Positions 9,589-19,884 of a DNA stretch of 33,563 bases are shown piece after piece. How positions within the stretch are numbered: the stretch's first letter is position 1; each line of letters begins with the position of its first letter. The notes below the pieces were generated by a model. That model worked only from the letters and a program-made list of their open reading frames with translations, had not been told where the DNA came from and did not search any database. The stretch comes from Amphimedon queenslandica (taxonomy: Eukaryota; Porifera; Demospongiae; Haplosclerida; Niphatidae). The stretch spans positions 139,967 through 173,529 of the forward strand of contig NW_003546438.1 in the NCBI RefSeq assembly GCF_000090795.2, in the 5' to 3' direction. The position numbers were made by a program, and so were the translations under genes.

Positions 9589-9731
9589 AAGTAGGGTTGT
9601 CAAAAAATAAAAGAAACAAGGGGGTTGAGTTCAACCATAATAATAATTAATAGTTCAATTAATAATTATAAACGTTAATTAATAAAAAATAATAATTCAT
9701 AAATATAGTACAAAGATTTCAAACCCTACTT
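9589..9731. mobile_element. MITE with AAGTAGGGTT terminal inverted repeats, copy 1
   Basis: This 143 bp unit starts AAGTAGGGTTGTCAAA and ends TTTCAAACCCTACTT, an imperfect terminal inverted repeat of about 15 bp. It contains a near-perfect short hairpin, GGTTGAGTTCAACC. It has no coding capacity. The superfamily cannot be assigned, because a target-site duplication is not resolvable in the AT-rich flanks. Confidence 0.65.
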
Positions 9732-10095
9732 TGCAGAATTTTATGAAAGAGTATTGTTTCCTTTAAAATGACAAATTTTAATGAAAGATTGATAACCAAA
9801 CTGCTTAGTTTCGGCCTACACAACTGTGGCGAGTCCAATTACAACTCTTATACATTTATTTTTTAGATATTGTACTGAATCACAAACATTAAAGAATGCA
9901 ATAGCCAAATAATTATATATAATTTAGATGTTTTAATTGTCATGACAATAATTTATTCAATCAATACTAGCTGAAAAGTTTTATTTATGTTTAACAATTA
10001 TTAATTTACATCATAGAAATGTAGTAGAGCAATCAGTAGGTACAAAGGCATAATTATTATTAAAATTCTATTTCTGCCTATTATCATTTTCTGCA

Positions 10096-10238
10096 AAGTA
10101 GGGTTTGAAATCTTTGTACTTTTTTTATGAATTATTATTTTTTATTAATTAACGTTTATAATTATTAATTGAAATATTAATTATTATTATGGTTGAACTC
10201 AACCCCCTTGTTTCTTATATTTTTTGACAACCCTACTT
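10096..10238. mobile_element. MITE with AAGTAGGGTT terminal inverted repeats, copy 2 (inverted)
   Basis: This is the same 143 bp unit as at 9589-9731 in opposite orientation, with the same ends and the same internal hairpin. It differs by a handful of bases. Confidence 0.65.
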
Positions 10239-10273
10239 TTTCTCATTTCATAGAAATTTTTTTATTTACTTGT

Positions 10274-11940
10274 GATATCCAATATTAACGTATTAATTAC
10301 AAATAACTCTATAGTTATCTAATTTACTGATACAACTTACAGAAACTGTGGGTGACAATGTTTGGTCAACCCAAGTTCTGCTCCATTTATACAGATTGTG
10401 CCACTGCAGCAGATGGTAGACTAGCAGAAGAAGATATCTCAAAGCCAAACTCTTAATGTAATCAACTAAATCTATAGTATTGCCATGCAGTACTTTTCCT
10501 TGTTTTTAATACATAGCGTTATCTTTATAATACTACAATTAAACAAATGCATTAGAGAGAGCAGACAAATCAAAGTGGTATCCAATTCTTATGCACAGCA
10601 TGTGGTGGAGAGACTCAGTGATGTCAGAAGATCCAACGGTTCCCAAGATCCTTCTTTGACCAGGGTAAGTCAGAGATCCACAAGTGACACAGATAATTGT
10701 ACAGTCGGCCTTTTCTGTTCAACATCCACGGGACAATCATGTGACACAGATTGTAACAATTGGAAACTTGACTGAAACATTTTCTTGGTTGCACAAATTA
10801 AGGGCTGGTTCTGCGTTTTTATGGAAGTTATTTGTGTTGAAATTAGTAAATATAATGAGAAACGGGAAGAGTATCTGGACATAGTAGTATGTTAGGAGTG
10901 ATCAATTGCAGTGACCTTTGCAGTGACTCACAAGTATGTTAGGAGTAATTGATCAATTGTAGTGCCGTTTTCATATGCTGGGTGGCCACTGCACAAGTGG
11001 AATAACCTTGTGACTGTTAGCCTAAGTATTGTCTCTAGTTATATAGTAAAGGCTAAAGGGAAATTTACTATGATGGTGGCTGTCCTACTTTTAATTTATG
11101 TTGATAACCTTAGCAAAACCACATTTCTAAAGCTTTTAGGACCTAGGGACACTTTGTCAGGCTGCTTCTCGTAGACGAGTAATTGAATACAGGCTGCGGA
11201 TGGCCCATCTCATGATCAAAGGATATGAAATTATTAATGAAAATGAGTGCGTCCTGAATGATTTTGGCTTGGGGATGAATGGGATGTCATATTGTTAATC
11301 ATTTGGTAGATGTCCTTCCCTGTTAAAATAACCAGTTGCCATTATTTGAATATGTTTTCAATTCAGTTATTTAGGATCTTCAACTGGTAGTACAATTAGA
11401 CACTCCTCCTTGTAGATGACCCCCAAGCTTTGGAACTCTCCACCGTTTTGTCATTAGATCCCAGCCAGGTTAACCAATTTTTGGGATCAATGTGCCCAGT
11501 AGCTGTTATACTTTGCGTCCTGTCCCTCATATATCTATGCCTCAGCACCGTCTTTGTCATGCAAACTTCTATTAGTTTTACTTTCATTTATAAATGAAAT
11601 TAAATCTGTTAATGTTGTGATAAAATAAGATTTCATTTACTCTATTGTAAAGCATGCATGCATTATTACTGTGGGTCACATTGAGTTATGCCACCACAGT
11701 CAATTTCAAAATGGCATATGTTTGTATCAACAGTCTAATGGAAATAATGAACGACTTGGCACCTTTTCTCGATAGCAAAATTGTTTCTTGGGATACGTTG
11801 GAATCTATTTGATTATCTTTATAGATTGCCTACCCAGACCTCACTGGTTTGGAATTTTGTCAGATGAGCAAAGACATGGAACATAAATACTTAAAAACTG
11901 CATCTCGCTAGTTCCTTATATGCAAAGGCTCATTGAATCA
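10274..11940. other. Mostly unassigned DNA with a few exon-like fragments
   Basis: I recognise no gene. Weak candidates: an open frame over about 10553-10668 (RQIKVVSNSYAQHVVERLSD...) ends at a GTAAGT donor. An open frame at about 11150-11298 reads AASRRRVIEYRLRMAHLMIK and ends in TAA. A 47 bp direct duplication with the word AGTATGTTAGGAGT starts at 10886 and 10933. These may be remnants of a transposon gene lying upstream of the integrase relic, but nothing ties them to it. Confidence 0.35.
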
Positions 11941-13290
11941 TTCTTGGCACGGAGGATTCATCAGACTTTTCGTATTGGACATACAGGACATCCTGGTAGG
12001 CCCAAATACATGGTTTCACACGAGAATTTGCAATTATTGTTGGAGAACCAAATCACTTTGCCTCATATATATATAGAATCCTGGGAATTGCTGTGAACGC
12101 CATTACAAAAATGACTGACTGCGGTGTATTTGTATGGTTTGCTTTTAATTTAAAAATTAGCGTCCATCACAGACACAATAGAAACGCTTAATCAAGCATG
12201 TAAATTGTGGCAAATAAGCCTGCAAAATGGTTATTGTCACAACAATATATGTTAACCTTGATTTTTAATTTCAAGTTTGAGTGCTTAATAGCAGGTCAGG
12301 CACACTAGGTCAGCTGGACTAATAAATTACAGCATATTAAAAACGACACAAAATCAGCTTATCATTGCTGTCACAATAATACAGGAATAATGAACGAGGG
12401 ACGGAATCATAATGCCTGTTTAGAACTGTCGTCTTTGCAATGCAGTACCAATCATGTCAACCTGTCTTGAGTAGTCTCTTATTCAAAACTGCTGTACCAT
12501 GTATATTCTACTAATAAAAAAGTCCTTTTCTTGAGTGTTACCGCTTTCAAGGTAATACTCAATACTTCTGACAATTTCATTCAGCTGTGAATCAGACATA
12601 CGTAAATAAAATATTAGTCATTAATGGCAGTATTGTTGGCTTTAGTAGGCAGATTATATATCTTCAAATTTCTGACCAAAATGGCGCTGAAATGGTTTTG
12701 GATCTATTTAGAGATGCTGTCATAATGCCAGGTCTTCTGAGCTATGTAAGAGGTGATAGAGGTGAGAAAATGAGCTATGGTGGAATTTGTGTTACGGAAA
12801 AGAGAAGTGGGAAGGAGAAGCTCTATATTTGGTAGGTCTGTGCACGATCAGTGAATAGAAAGGCTGTGGTTCTTCCAAGGCTGTTTGACTAGTGTCTATT
12901 CATTCTTTATGTAATGAAAGAGCATTGTATATTGGATATTGATAATGCAGTGCCCTTTTTTGTTTTCAATGTATTTACCTAAGTAGGACAGGAACAGCTC
13001 TAAATCAATTAATGCAAACATGGAACAATCACCTTTTGTTCACTTGTCACAATATGACACCGTTACATCTATGGATCCAAGGCTTGAGTGAAAGTTATAA
13101 TGAAGGTGGCAGTGAAGTACAACTTAAACACTGTTTCAATACTGATATTTTTTATGGAATCATTTGCCGTTTAATGGAAGTGACTGGAATGGCCCCATTG
13201 TTGTGGAGGATGAAGTAGTGAATGTGGATGTGCGAAAATGTTTAAGTGTATTTGTTTTGTCCCTACATCGTTATCTCCATTTTCATTGAC
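11941..13290 (+). pseudogene. Decayed DDE integrase-like gene with an internal inversion
   Basis: This is a relic of the integrase-core protein family that is common in sponge and cnidarian genomes. In order: GHPGRPKYMVSHENLQLLLEN (about 11983-12050) and ILGIAVNAI-KMTDCG (about 12077-12125, another frame) form the usual GRP...LLE helix-turn-helix start. The next part is on the minus strand, 12609 down to 12340: MSDSQLNEIV, then a CDSNDKLI block that should hold the first catalytic Asp. Plus-strand coding resumes at about 12610 with LVINGSIVGFSRQIIYL, then VRGDRGEKM, VHDQ-stop-IERLW (about 12840), WNNHLLFTCHNMTPLHLW (about 13017-13070) and GSDWNGPIVVEDEVV (about 13174-13220). Each piece sits in family order. 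Multiple stops and shifts kill the gene. The segment 12181-12339 between pieces is non-coding. Confidence 0.75.
12340..12609 (-). pseudogene. Inverted segment of the integrase-like gene
   Basis: Read on the minus strand from about 12609, this gives MSDSQLNEIVRSIEYYLE, then VDMIGTALQRR in another frame, then HYDSVPRSLFLYYCDSNDKL ending at CRF near 12340. In the intact family these blocks (IS-D-EL, R-VD, Y-VP, H-DSNHKLI) lie between the helix-turn-helix and the VIHGGIDGYSR block. Those two flanks are found on the plus strand to the left and right. The simplest reading is a local inversion of about 270 bp in the dead gene. Confidence 0.6.
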
Positions 13291-13319
13291 TAACTCCAGG
13301 ACTCAAGGACATTGGTGAT

Positions 13320-14021
13320 TGGCTTCAGTGTATTGTTACTATCAGCCTTTTCAAAATTTTCTAATACCTTTGGGTGGGTATTAAAGCTGCCAGTGAGAAA
13401 GGTGCTTCTTCATGGCTCACAGCTTTACCAATTAAGGAACATGGTTTTGCTCTTAATAAAGGAGAGTTTAAAGATGCTATTTGCCTTCGTTATGCTTGGT
13501 CTCTGTCACTTCTTCCTTCTCATTGCATTTGTGGAAATAATTTGACTATAGAACATGCTCTTAATTGTAAATGAGGTGGTTTCCCTTCAATGAGACATAA
13601 CGAGCTTCGTGATATCACTGCTAATTTGCTAACTGAGACTTGCTCTAATGTAATGATTGAGCCTACTTTACAACCTCTTTCTAGANNNNNNNNNNTAGAA
13701 GACATGTCACACAAGAAATGAGAAAGAAAAGAGGTGTTATGAAGAAAGAATAAGAAATGTAGAGCATGGTTCCTTTACACCTTTAGTTTTTACTACATCT
13801 GGTGGTATGAGCCCTTCTTCAAATGTATGTGATAAGAGATTGGCCTCTCTTTTATCTGAAAGACAATCAAGACTCTAAATTGGATTAGATGTTGTCTTTC
13901 AGTTGCACATTTAAGATCTGCTATCGTTTGCTTCAGAGGTGCTCGTTTGTCTTATCATAGACCGATTCATTCGTTTTCCAACATTGATCTTGCCCTTTCT
14001 GAGTGTCAAGTCTTACAATAA
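13320..14021 (+). pseudogene. C-terminal part of a retroelement reverse-transcriptase protein
   Basis: This is a remnant of the C-terminal region found downstream of the reverse transcriptase in a retroelement family that is abundant in corals, sponges and other invertebrates. Visible blocks: ASSWLTALPIKEHGFALNKG (about 13395-13455); a zinc-binding-like C-x-C...H-x3-C (CICGNNLTIEHALNC, about 13528-13572) followed by a stop and GG-PSMRHNELRD; then VEHGSFTPLVFTTSGGM (about 13760-13811), KRLASLLSERQS, and WIRCCLS-AHLRSAIVCFRGARLS-HRPIH ending in TAA near 14019. It is 5'-truncated, has at least one stop and several shifts, and is crossed by the N gap. The clade (non-LTR or otherwise) cannot be decided because the polymerase domain is absent. 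Confidence 0.65.
13686..13695. other. Assembly gap (10 N)
   Basis: Ten undetermined bases lie inside the retroelement C-terminal remnant. The run shows that this is a draft assembly. Some single-base frameshifts elsewhere in the window could therefore be sequence errors. Confidence 1.
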
Positions 14022-15022
14022 ATATTTTTTAAGTTCTATTACATAATAAACAGTTATGCCACACACACACATATCCACAAGTATATAACATTATTTAATT
14101 TCTGTAATTTATTTATTTAATGGTATATTTATAGGCAATAGCCCATGGTTTTTTCCGAAACAAAAAAAATTAATTGCGACACTTAATTTAAGCTTTTTTA
14201 GCAAGTGTACTTAAAATCGCTAACAAGTACACAAGATAGGCAAGTTCTGTAACAAAATAACAGTAAATAGGGTGATTTTATTAAGTATTTTGCTCTTAAA
14301 TATATAGATTGGGCTTTTTGAGTAGTATTATGACATTGAAAGGGGGTTTTACCATTACTTTTCTTTATATTTTCGCGAATATTACATTTCAATAAATCAG
14401 GGTCCCCTTGAAACGCTAAAATTTAAGAGCGCAATTAATACCCACCCTAAGGTACTTTATCCAATTTCTTCAAACAATTAATGACAGAAACAGTCTTGCT
14501 TTAATGTCCATTGTTTTCAGGCCATTTCATTTTAAAACAACCTTGATTTTATGCATTGCATAAGTACAGATGTCATTGTTAACATTATTTTGTTAACGAA
14601 AGATAACCTCCTTATGTTTACCATTATTGATGCAAATCAACCCATTGTTAGCAAATTTGGTGCAGTAAAGAATATTTTAGCATAATGTTAAAGGATAAAC
14701 CTTGTAGAATAATAAATAACAAGTCTTACTGTACCTTTTATTTTCATTGAATAGAAGAAAACTGCAATTTTTCGGACCCTTTCTTAATATAGGCCTCTTG
14801 TTTACTTGAAGGATATCATAAAGCATTAAGGAATGGCACCTTACAAAATTTGACTTTATAATCTGGGTTTTTTGGGAGATGTGCCAATTTTTTTAAATTG
14901 ATGTTTTGAAGCAAAATATTGAATGTTATTAAAGGCCTAGCACAACAAACACAATTCTGAGAGCATAAGTTATCAACTATTAGGAACAGGCATCTCCTAA
15001 CTCTGATACAACAGGAACTTAT
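14022..15022. other. Non-coding AT-rich DNA
   Basis: No gene, repeat pair or terminal structure is visible here apart from a short CA run near 14054-14069. Confidence 0.6.
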
Positions 15023-15080
15023 CTAGTCTCGTCGCCCTGCCACTTTGCTTTCTGAGGAAGGCTCTGGGGACACTCAAGGC
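15023..15080 (+). repeat. Left terminal inverted repeat of the Academ-type element
   Basis: This 58 bp arm matches the reverse complement of 18174-18231 with only a few mismatches. It starts CTAGTCTCGTCGCCC and ends CACTCAAGGC. Confidence 0.9.
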
Positions 15081-15165
15081 TTTCTTGTTGCATTGCGCTG
15101 GAATGTTGGCGCACCAACCAGATTGCTCCAACCACATGTGATGACCACAATGGTGTCACAGTCAC

Positions 15166-16508
15166 ATGACTTCGTTAAAAACGGCATCATTGTCTGTGGA
15201 AGCAGCTATCAAGACCTGTATAGAGCAACTTGGGTTCAGTGAAGTGAAGAAGGAGCAAGAAGAAGCAATCATAAAATTTGTTATAGAAAGAGATGTTTTT
15301 TTGTGCCTACCTACTGGTTTTGGCAAGAGTTTGTGCTACTATATCATACCAATTCTTTTTGATATCCTGGCTCGAAGGAGTTTACCATTGTCATCAGTAG
15401 TAGTTGTAAGTCCACTTGTAACTCCAATGAAAGACCAGTGGCTTCACTTCACGGAAAGGGCTTAACTGCAATAGAAATAGTCAATGAAGACAACGACTGC
15501 AGTTGTCAGAGGTGATTTTCAGTATGTCTTGACATACCCTGAAATCTTGCTAACCAATAAAAACTCGGTCAATGTATTTCAGAGTTCCTCATTCCAGGAA
15601 AGGCTAGTTGGAGTACTAATAGATAAGGCACACTGTCCAAAATTGGTTAGTCCAACTTATGACAATATTATTCAAATTTTTATAGGGGAATCAAATTTCG
15701 TAAGGAGTATGCTAAGTTAGGAGAACTTTGTGGTTTTTTTCATTCTCATGTATGCATGATGGCTCTTACAGCCACGGCTTCGGCTTCATCTCAGAAGGAG
15801 ATAATTAAGTTACTTGGGATGACGAAACCACACATGATAATAAGATGTCCCAACAAACCTAACATCATTTATTACGTGGAAGAAAAGACACAAGATATTG
15901 ATGTAGTATTTAAACCTTTAGTTGAAGAAGTAAAAGTGAAAGGAACAAGAATGGATACAGTGATTATCTTTTATTGGACCTTCAATGATTGTTCTGCCAT
16001 TATACTACTACTTTAATGATTTACTGAAGGAGAGTATTACTGATCCACAGGGCTATATAAATGTACCAAAATTTCGAATTGTTGATGTTTTCTGCTTGCA
16101 ATTCTCCTTCGGTGAAGAATCAAATTCTTTCCTTTTTTTCATCTGCTACAGGTCGTTTAAGAATTAATAGCTACTGTAGCCTTTGGTATGGGCATTGACT
16201 GTCCTAACATCAGGCGTGTTATTCATTGGAGTCCACCATCAAATTGTCAATCTTACATTCAAGAAACAGGCCGTCCTGGTAGAGATGGAATGACAGCTTA
16301 TGCCACACTATTTTATTCAAGAAAGGATGTTTCTCTACCCTTCATGGAGAGCTCAATCGTGAAATATTGTATTAACAACAACTCATGTCGACGAAAGGTG
16401 CTTTTAGAAGATTTTAATTATAAAACTGATAATAGTATTACTGGCTGTAAATTTTGTGATTTGTGTGCAATTGTATGTCAGTGTTATGAGTGTTTACAGT
16501 TTGATTAA
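15166..16508 (+). pseudogene. RecQ-like SF2 DNA helicase of the transposon
   Basis: This is an ATP-dependent 3'-5' helicase of the RecQ type, carried by the transposon. The first ATG after the left TIR at 15166 opens MTSLKTASLSVEAAIKTCIE. Then come the Q-like segment KKEQEEAIIKFV, Walker A LPTGFGKSLCYY (about 15310-15345), motif Ia VVVSPLVTPMKDQ, and Walker B VLIDKAHC (about 15616-15639, DEAH expected). MALTATAS (motif III, about 15757) follows, then VAFGMGID, HWSPPSNCQSYIQETGRPGRDG (motifs V-VI, about 16181-16290), and a terminal Cys cluster CKFCDLCAIVCQCYEC before TAA at 16506-16508. Frameshifts near 15460, 15700, 16005 and 16150 break it. The Glu of Walker B is Lys here. No RQC or HRDC domain is seen, in keeping with a compact transposon helicase. 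Confidence 0.85.
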
Positions 16509-16673
16509 ATTATTTTGTAATGTTTTATAATTAAAATTTGAATAATTATGATTACTAAATAATGCGTGATAAATTAATAAGAATTGCTGAAATAGAGAAT
16601 CAACAGAGTAGGGGATGTGCACTGTGCACTTAACAATTAATGAGTTTTAATAGCTGATCATTAAGCCAAGATT

Positions 16674-18010
16674 TCAATCATCCCGTTTAATTTTTTCTGC
16701 TACATTGCACTCGAAGCCTTTAAATTCACTGTGTTCTCTTTTTTGTATTTTGTCAAATACTTTAAATTTACGTAACTCATCCAGTACTGACTTCATGTCA
16801 TTTGTAGTAGAACGTGATGAGTGAGATCCAGACTCAATTTCAAATTCCACTTCTTAAATCAAAGTTGTTACAAATTGATACAAGTTGACATAGACAAAAT
16901 CCAACACATTGTATTGATTTTTCTGCTACATTTGCACATAGATGGCCTATGGAACTATTTAATTCTTTATTCAAGTGTTCCATTTGAAGACCCATGGCTA
17001 TGTTTTTGCCTTGTTTCCCATGAACATTCACTGTTCTGTTCCAGATCAACTGATGTTTCATTCAGTCGCTGAAGAGGTAATGGAACTGGAAAAGTAAAGA
17101 AGCTGCTTGTATTGAGTATTTACGTTTACCTGTTTGCATGAAGACAAAGAAAAGATATCTCAAGCAGCGGATTATGCGTGAGCCATCTTCTTCATGTATC
17201 GCATCATTGTATTCTTTGTATAGCATCCCAAGTGTGAGAAGTTCTTTTGCGTAAGCTTGTACACTATCTTCATTTCTAAATTCTTTCCGACTTTGATCAA
17301 TCTCAAACCCATGTGTATATTCATCAATAATATCATACACAGCCTTAGTAAAAATGGTACTTCTTTCTGATTCATTCTTTTTCAAGAACTCTGAACCAAA
17401 GACACTATCACTTGGTGGGTGACTCTCTATAGCATCAAGGTTGTATTTCCTCATAAAAAGATGTAGTATATGACTTTCAACGACTAGCATAAAGAATGAT
17501 TCGCAAGCAATAGGATCACTTTTTATTTTATGAGTAACAGATCTTTTCAGAAAGTTACTTAAGTGATACAGAGTTCCTGGATTAATGCCAGATGATGTAC
17601 TATACAGTAACTTACACATTGCTTGAAAAGAAACCAGCATGTGATGCACTATTTAGCTTGTTCTGGAGTACTCAGTTCACTTTTCATTCTCTTTGGTGGC
17701 TGATCTTAATCATTTCTCTCAGTTTCAAACCTCAGACACAGCTTGTTGACATATTCGTTTTCTAACACCATAAATTCCTGCTTCAACTTTGATAGCTTTC
17801 TTAATGATGCAAGACAAGCTCCCTTACACAAAATAATCTACTTCTGAAGACTCTTTAGTACTTCCTCTTCTGAATGATGTTAAAGCATTAAGTTTTTCAA
17901 ATGATACCAGAGGTTCCTCCGTTAAATTTCTTAAGTAAGTCCGCTTCTGAGGCTGTGTCTCATTATTACACAGGAAACAGTTATGTATTCCTTCAACAGA
18001 CTTTCAAAGA
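16674..18010 (-). pseudogene. Academ-type (DUF6589-like) transposase, internally deleted
   Basis: Read leftward from about 18010. A Cys-containing start (NCFLCNNETQ) and a coiled-coil-like helix (LRKLSKLKQEFMVLENEYVN, about 17815-17755) come first. PPKRMKSELSTPEQAK follows (about 17700-17655, after a stop). Then 17649-17062 encodes the C-terminal half: GTLYHLSNFLKR, DPIACESFFMLVVESHI, CLRYLFFVFMQTGKRKYSIQ. An in-frame TGA at 17064-17062 is followed in the same frame by HQLIWNRTVNVHGKQGKNIA and GLQMEHLNKELN. After a shift near 16850 the tail SVLDELRKFKVFDKIQKREH runs to the stop at 16674. These blocks match what I know of Academ/DUF6589 transposases. The central region expected between the N-terminal helix and GTLYHL, which would hold catalytic acidic residues, is missing. 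Confidence 0.75.
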
Positions 18011-18173
18011 GAAGAAAGAAGAAGGAAAGGTAGAAGCGCACACGTGCAAAAACGTGGACTAATTTTAATCAACTCATTAAAATTAATATCACATGAGTAA
18101 TGTAAGTATTATCCGGTCATGTGACTCAAGCCATAGTAGGTCAGCTAATTACATCACAGTCTGCAACAGAGCT

Positions 18174-18231
18174 GCCTTGAGTGTCCCCAGACCCTTCCTC
18201 AGAAAGCGATGGGGCGGGGCGACGAGACTAG
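18174..18231 (-). repeat. Right terminal inverted repeat of the Academ-type element
   Basis: This is the reverse complement of 15023-15080. The flanking base order after CTAG is AATTTAT, against AACTTAT before the left end, which suggests a target-site duplication with one substitution. Confidence 0.9.
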
Positions 18232-19884
18232 AATTTATGCAACTAGTGAAACATAACAAAAATAATACTTTCTTAACCTACACTTTCTTCTACTTTGCTG
18301 CAAGATTTCAATTTTGAGTCATTGCCATGTGTATTTCATTGAAGGAGAGTATGATGACACATTAGAGTGGCTTTAGCTTCCTGCTGCTTACGGCTGTATA
18401 GTATAGATATTCTGGTTTATCAGTGCAACGGCTGGCCTACCGACCTGAATTAAGTTCATTTACACTCATGGTAATTGTTTGTAACAATATTTACTGGGCC
18501 AGTATTGTAGTAACATCAGTTGTGTTCCGGGTGCATTACTTTCAGAATAGGCTTCAGAAGCTTTGCTTTTTGAATAACTGTTATACTATGTCCCAATTGA
18601 GAATGGACCTGAAGTGGAAGCAGGTGCATTGGAATTTGAAAACTGTAGTTACATCACTATTGATGTGTTGTAATGAATTCATAGAGACATGGCCGATATT
18701 TTGGCTGTGTTGTTTCACTGTTAAAACAGTCTTGTTCTTCCTGACAAGTAGTACAAAAGTTGCTGGAGTCAACTAGTCTTTATAAAGGCCATTATTATAA
18801 GAAGATCTTGCTTTATTAGCATTTTAAAAGAAGAATTATCAGTTTGGGCGCTCGATCACATGTGCTTTTTTAAACTATGACATCATAGAACGTCATTGCG
18901 GTTAGCTTTGGTATGCCATTGGGTTTATATGGAGAACCCGGTTCTCAGGGTTCCCAAGAGCTGAGAGACCTAAGACCTGAGATCCTGAAGTGGCATTGGG
19001 CGACTAAGAACCTGTGAAAGTCTCATTCTTATCCCACATTCCTATAAATGTTATTCCAGTTTTTCTTGGTCCAAACTCAGTTGGGACAAAGTATACATCA
19101 TTTTTATCAAACGTAATAATTGCACACACTGCCATAAATGGAACTTTGTCTTTAGTTATGCTAAAGAGACAACCAGTAATTTTTTCTATAGTTGCTCAGT
19201 TGCTTTGATATATTACTTCAATAATGCTGCTGCTGAAGTGTATCTGTTTTTGGCCTTGTACTTCAATGCTGTACTTTGCAAAGTTTATTTTTAATGAGTA
19301 ACTTAACTTATTGCATGATAAATTTATTACGTTTTATTGAATAAGAATCCAGAATCACACGTCATACACAGAAATGAAAATGCACAGGTCGAACTTCATT
19401 CTCTAAGCCCTCACACACGAAAGAGATGTATAATTTGTTTCCAATAATTACTTAAGAGAAGTTAGCATTGCAGAAGTTGCTGCTTCTACTAATACTAATA
19501 CATTCAGTAGTGGTATTATCACTTCCACTAGATTATTGCTATAATATAACTTTATTGATAATTGCATGTGTGTTATACTACAGCCATCTTCATGTATGTA
19601 GCAGTGGTACCTGTCCTGCATTTAAACTGGCTCTGCTTTAACTCGGCCCGTAGACTTACAAACTTCAAAGAAGAGGAAGGTATCAAAAAATAATTAAAAA
19701 TTCTGAGGGAGAGTAATAGCCTTTGCTATATGTTTTCAACCTCCACTCCTTAAGGGCAAAAGGATTGGCCTCAGCCTATCTTATTTTTCCATGTTTTTTC
19801 CAAACATTTAGTGACTGAGGCAGTTTTGCAGTAACATCAGCTGTGTTACATATATTTTCCATTAAATTTTACAATAGTTGCTGC
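18232..19884. other. Non-coding DNA, with one half of a diverged repeat
   Basis: No gene is recognised. A segment near 19190-19282 (TATATTACTTCAATAATGC ... CTTCAATGCTGTACTTTG) is a diverged copy of the sequence at 19871-19884 plus 20465-20541, which the hAT element interrupts. A short palindrome, GAGAACCCGGTTCTC, lies near 18931. Confidence 0.5.

Larger units (their letters stand above)
9554..10273. repeat. Long inverted repeat, 185 bp arms around a 350 bp centre
   Basis: The arm 9554-9738 and the arm 10089-10273 are reverse complements over about 185 bp with only scattered differences. The spacer 9739-10088 is AT-rich with no frame. Inside each arm sits a 143 bp unit (9589-9731 and 10096-10238) that itself begins with AAGTAGGGTT and ends with its reverse complement, i.e. 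a MITE. Homology between the arms extends outside the MITE termini on both sides. An inverted duplication, or a larger foldback element, therefore fits better than two independent insertions. The arms could form a cruciform. Confidence 0.9.
15023..18231. mobile_element. Academ-type DNA transposon relic with RecQ-like helicase
   Basis: A 3.2 kb element is bounded by terminal inverted repeats of about 58 bp (15023-15080 and 18174-18231). They begin CTAGTCTCGTCGCCC and contain GCTTTCTGAGGAAGG and TCTGGGGACACTCAAGGC. The flanks carry a likely 7-8 bp target-site duplication with one mismatch (AACTTAT left, AATTTAT right). Inside, a RecQ-like helicase gene (+) and a transposase gene (-) converge tail to tail, with 165 bp between their stops. 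Helicase plus a DUF6589-type transposase is the layout I know from the AcademH lineage. Both genes are broken and the middle of the transposase is deleted, so this copy is inactive. Confidence 0.75.

Noticed and set aside
11396..11587. Possible retroelement end, PKLWNSPP on the plus strand, and an antisense open frame
   Set aside because: Only eight residues resemble a reverse-transcriptase tail and stops surround them; this is too short to support a call.
14054..14069. CA microsatellite
   Set aside because: About five CA units are too few to be notable.
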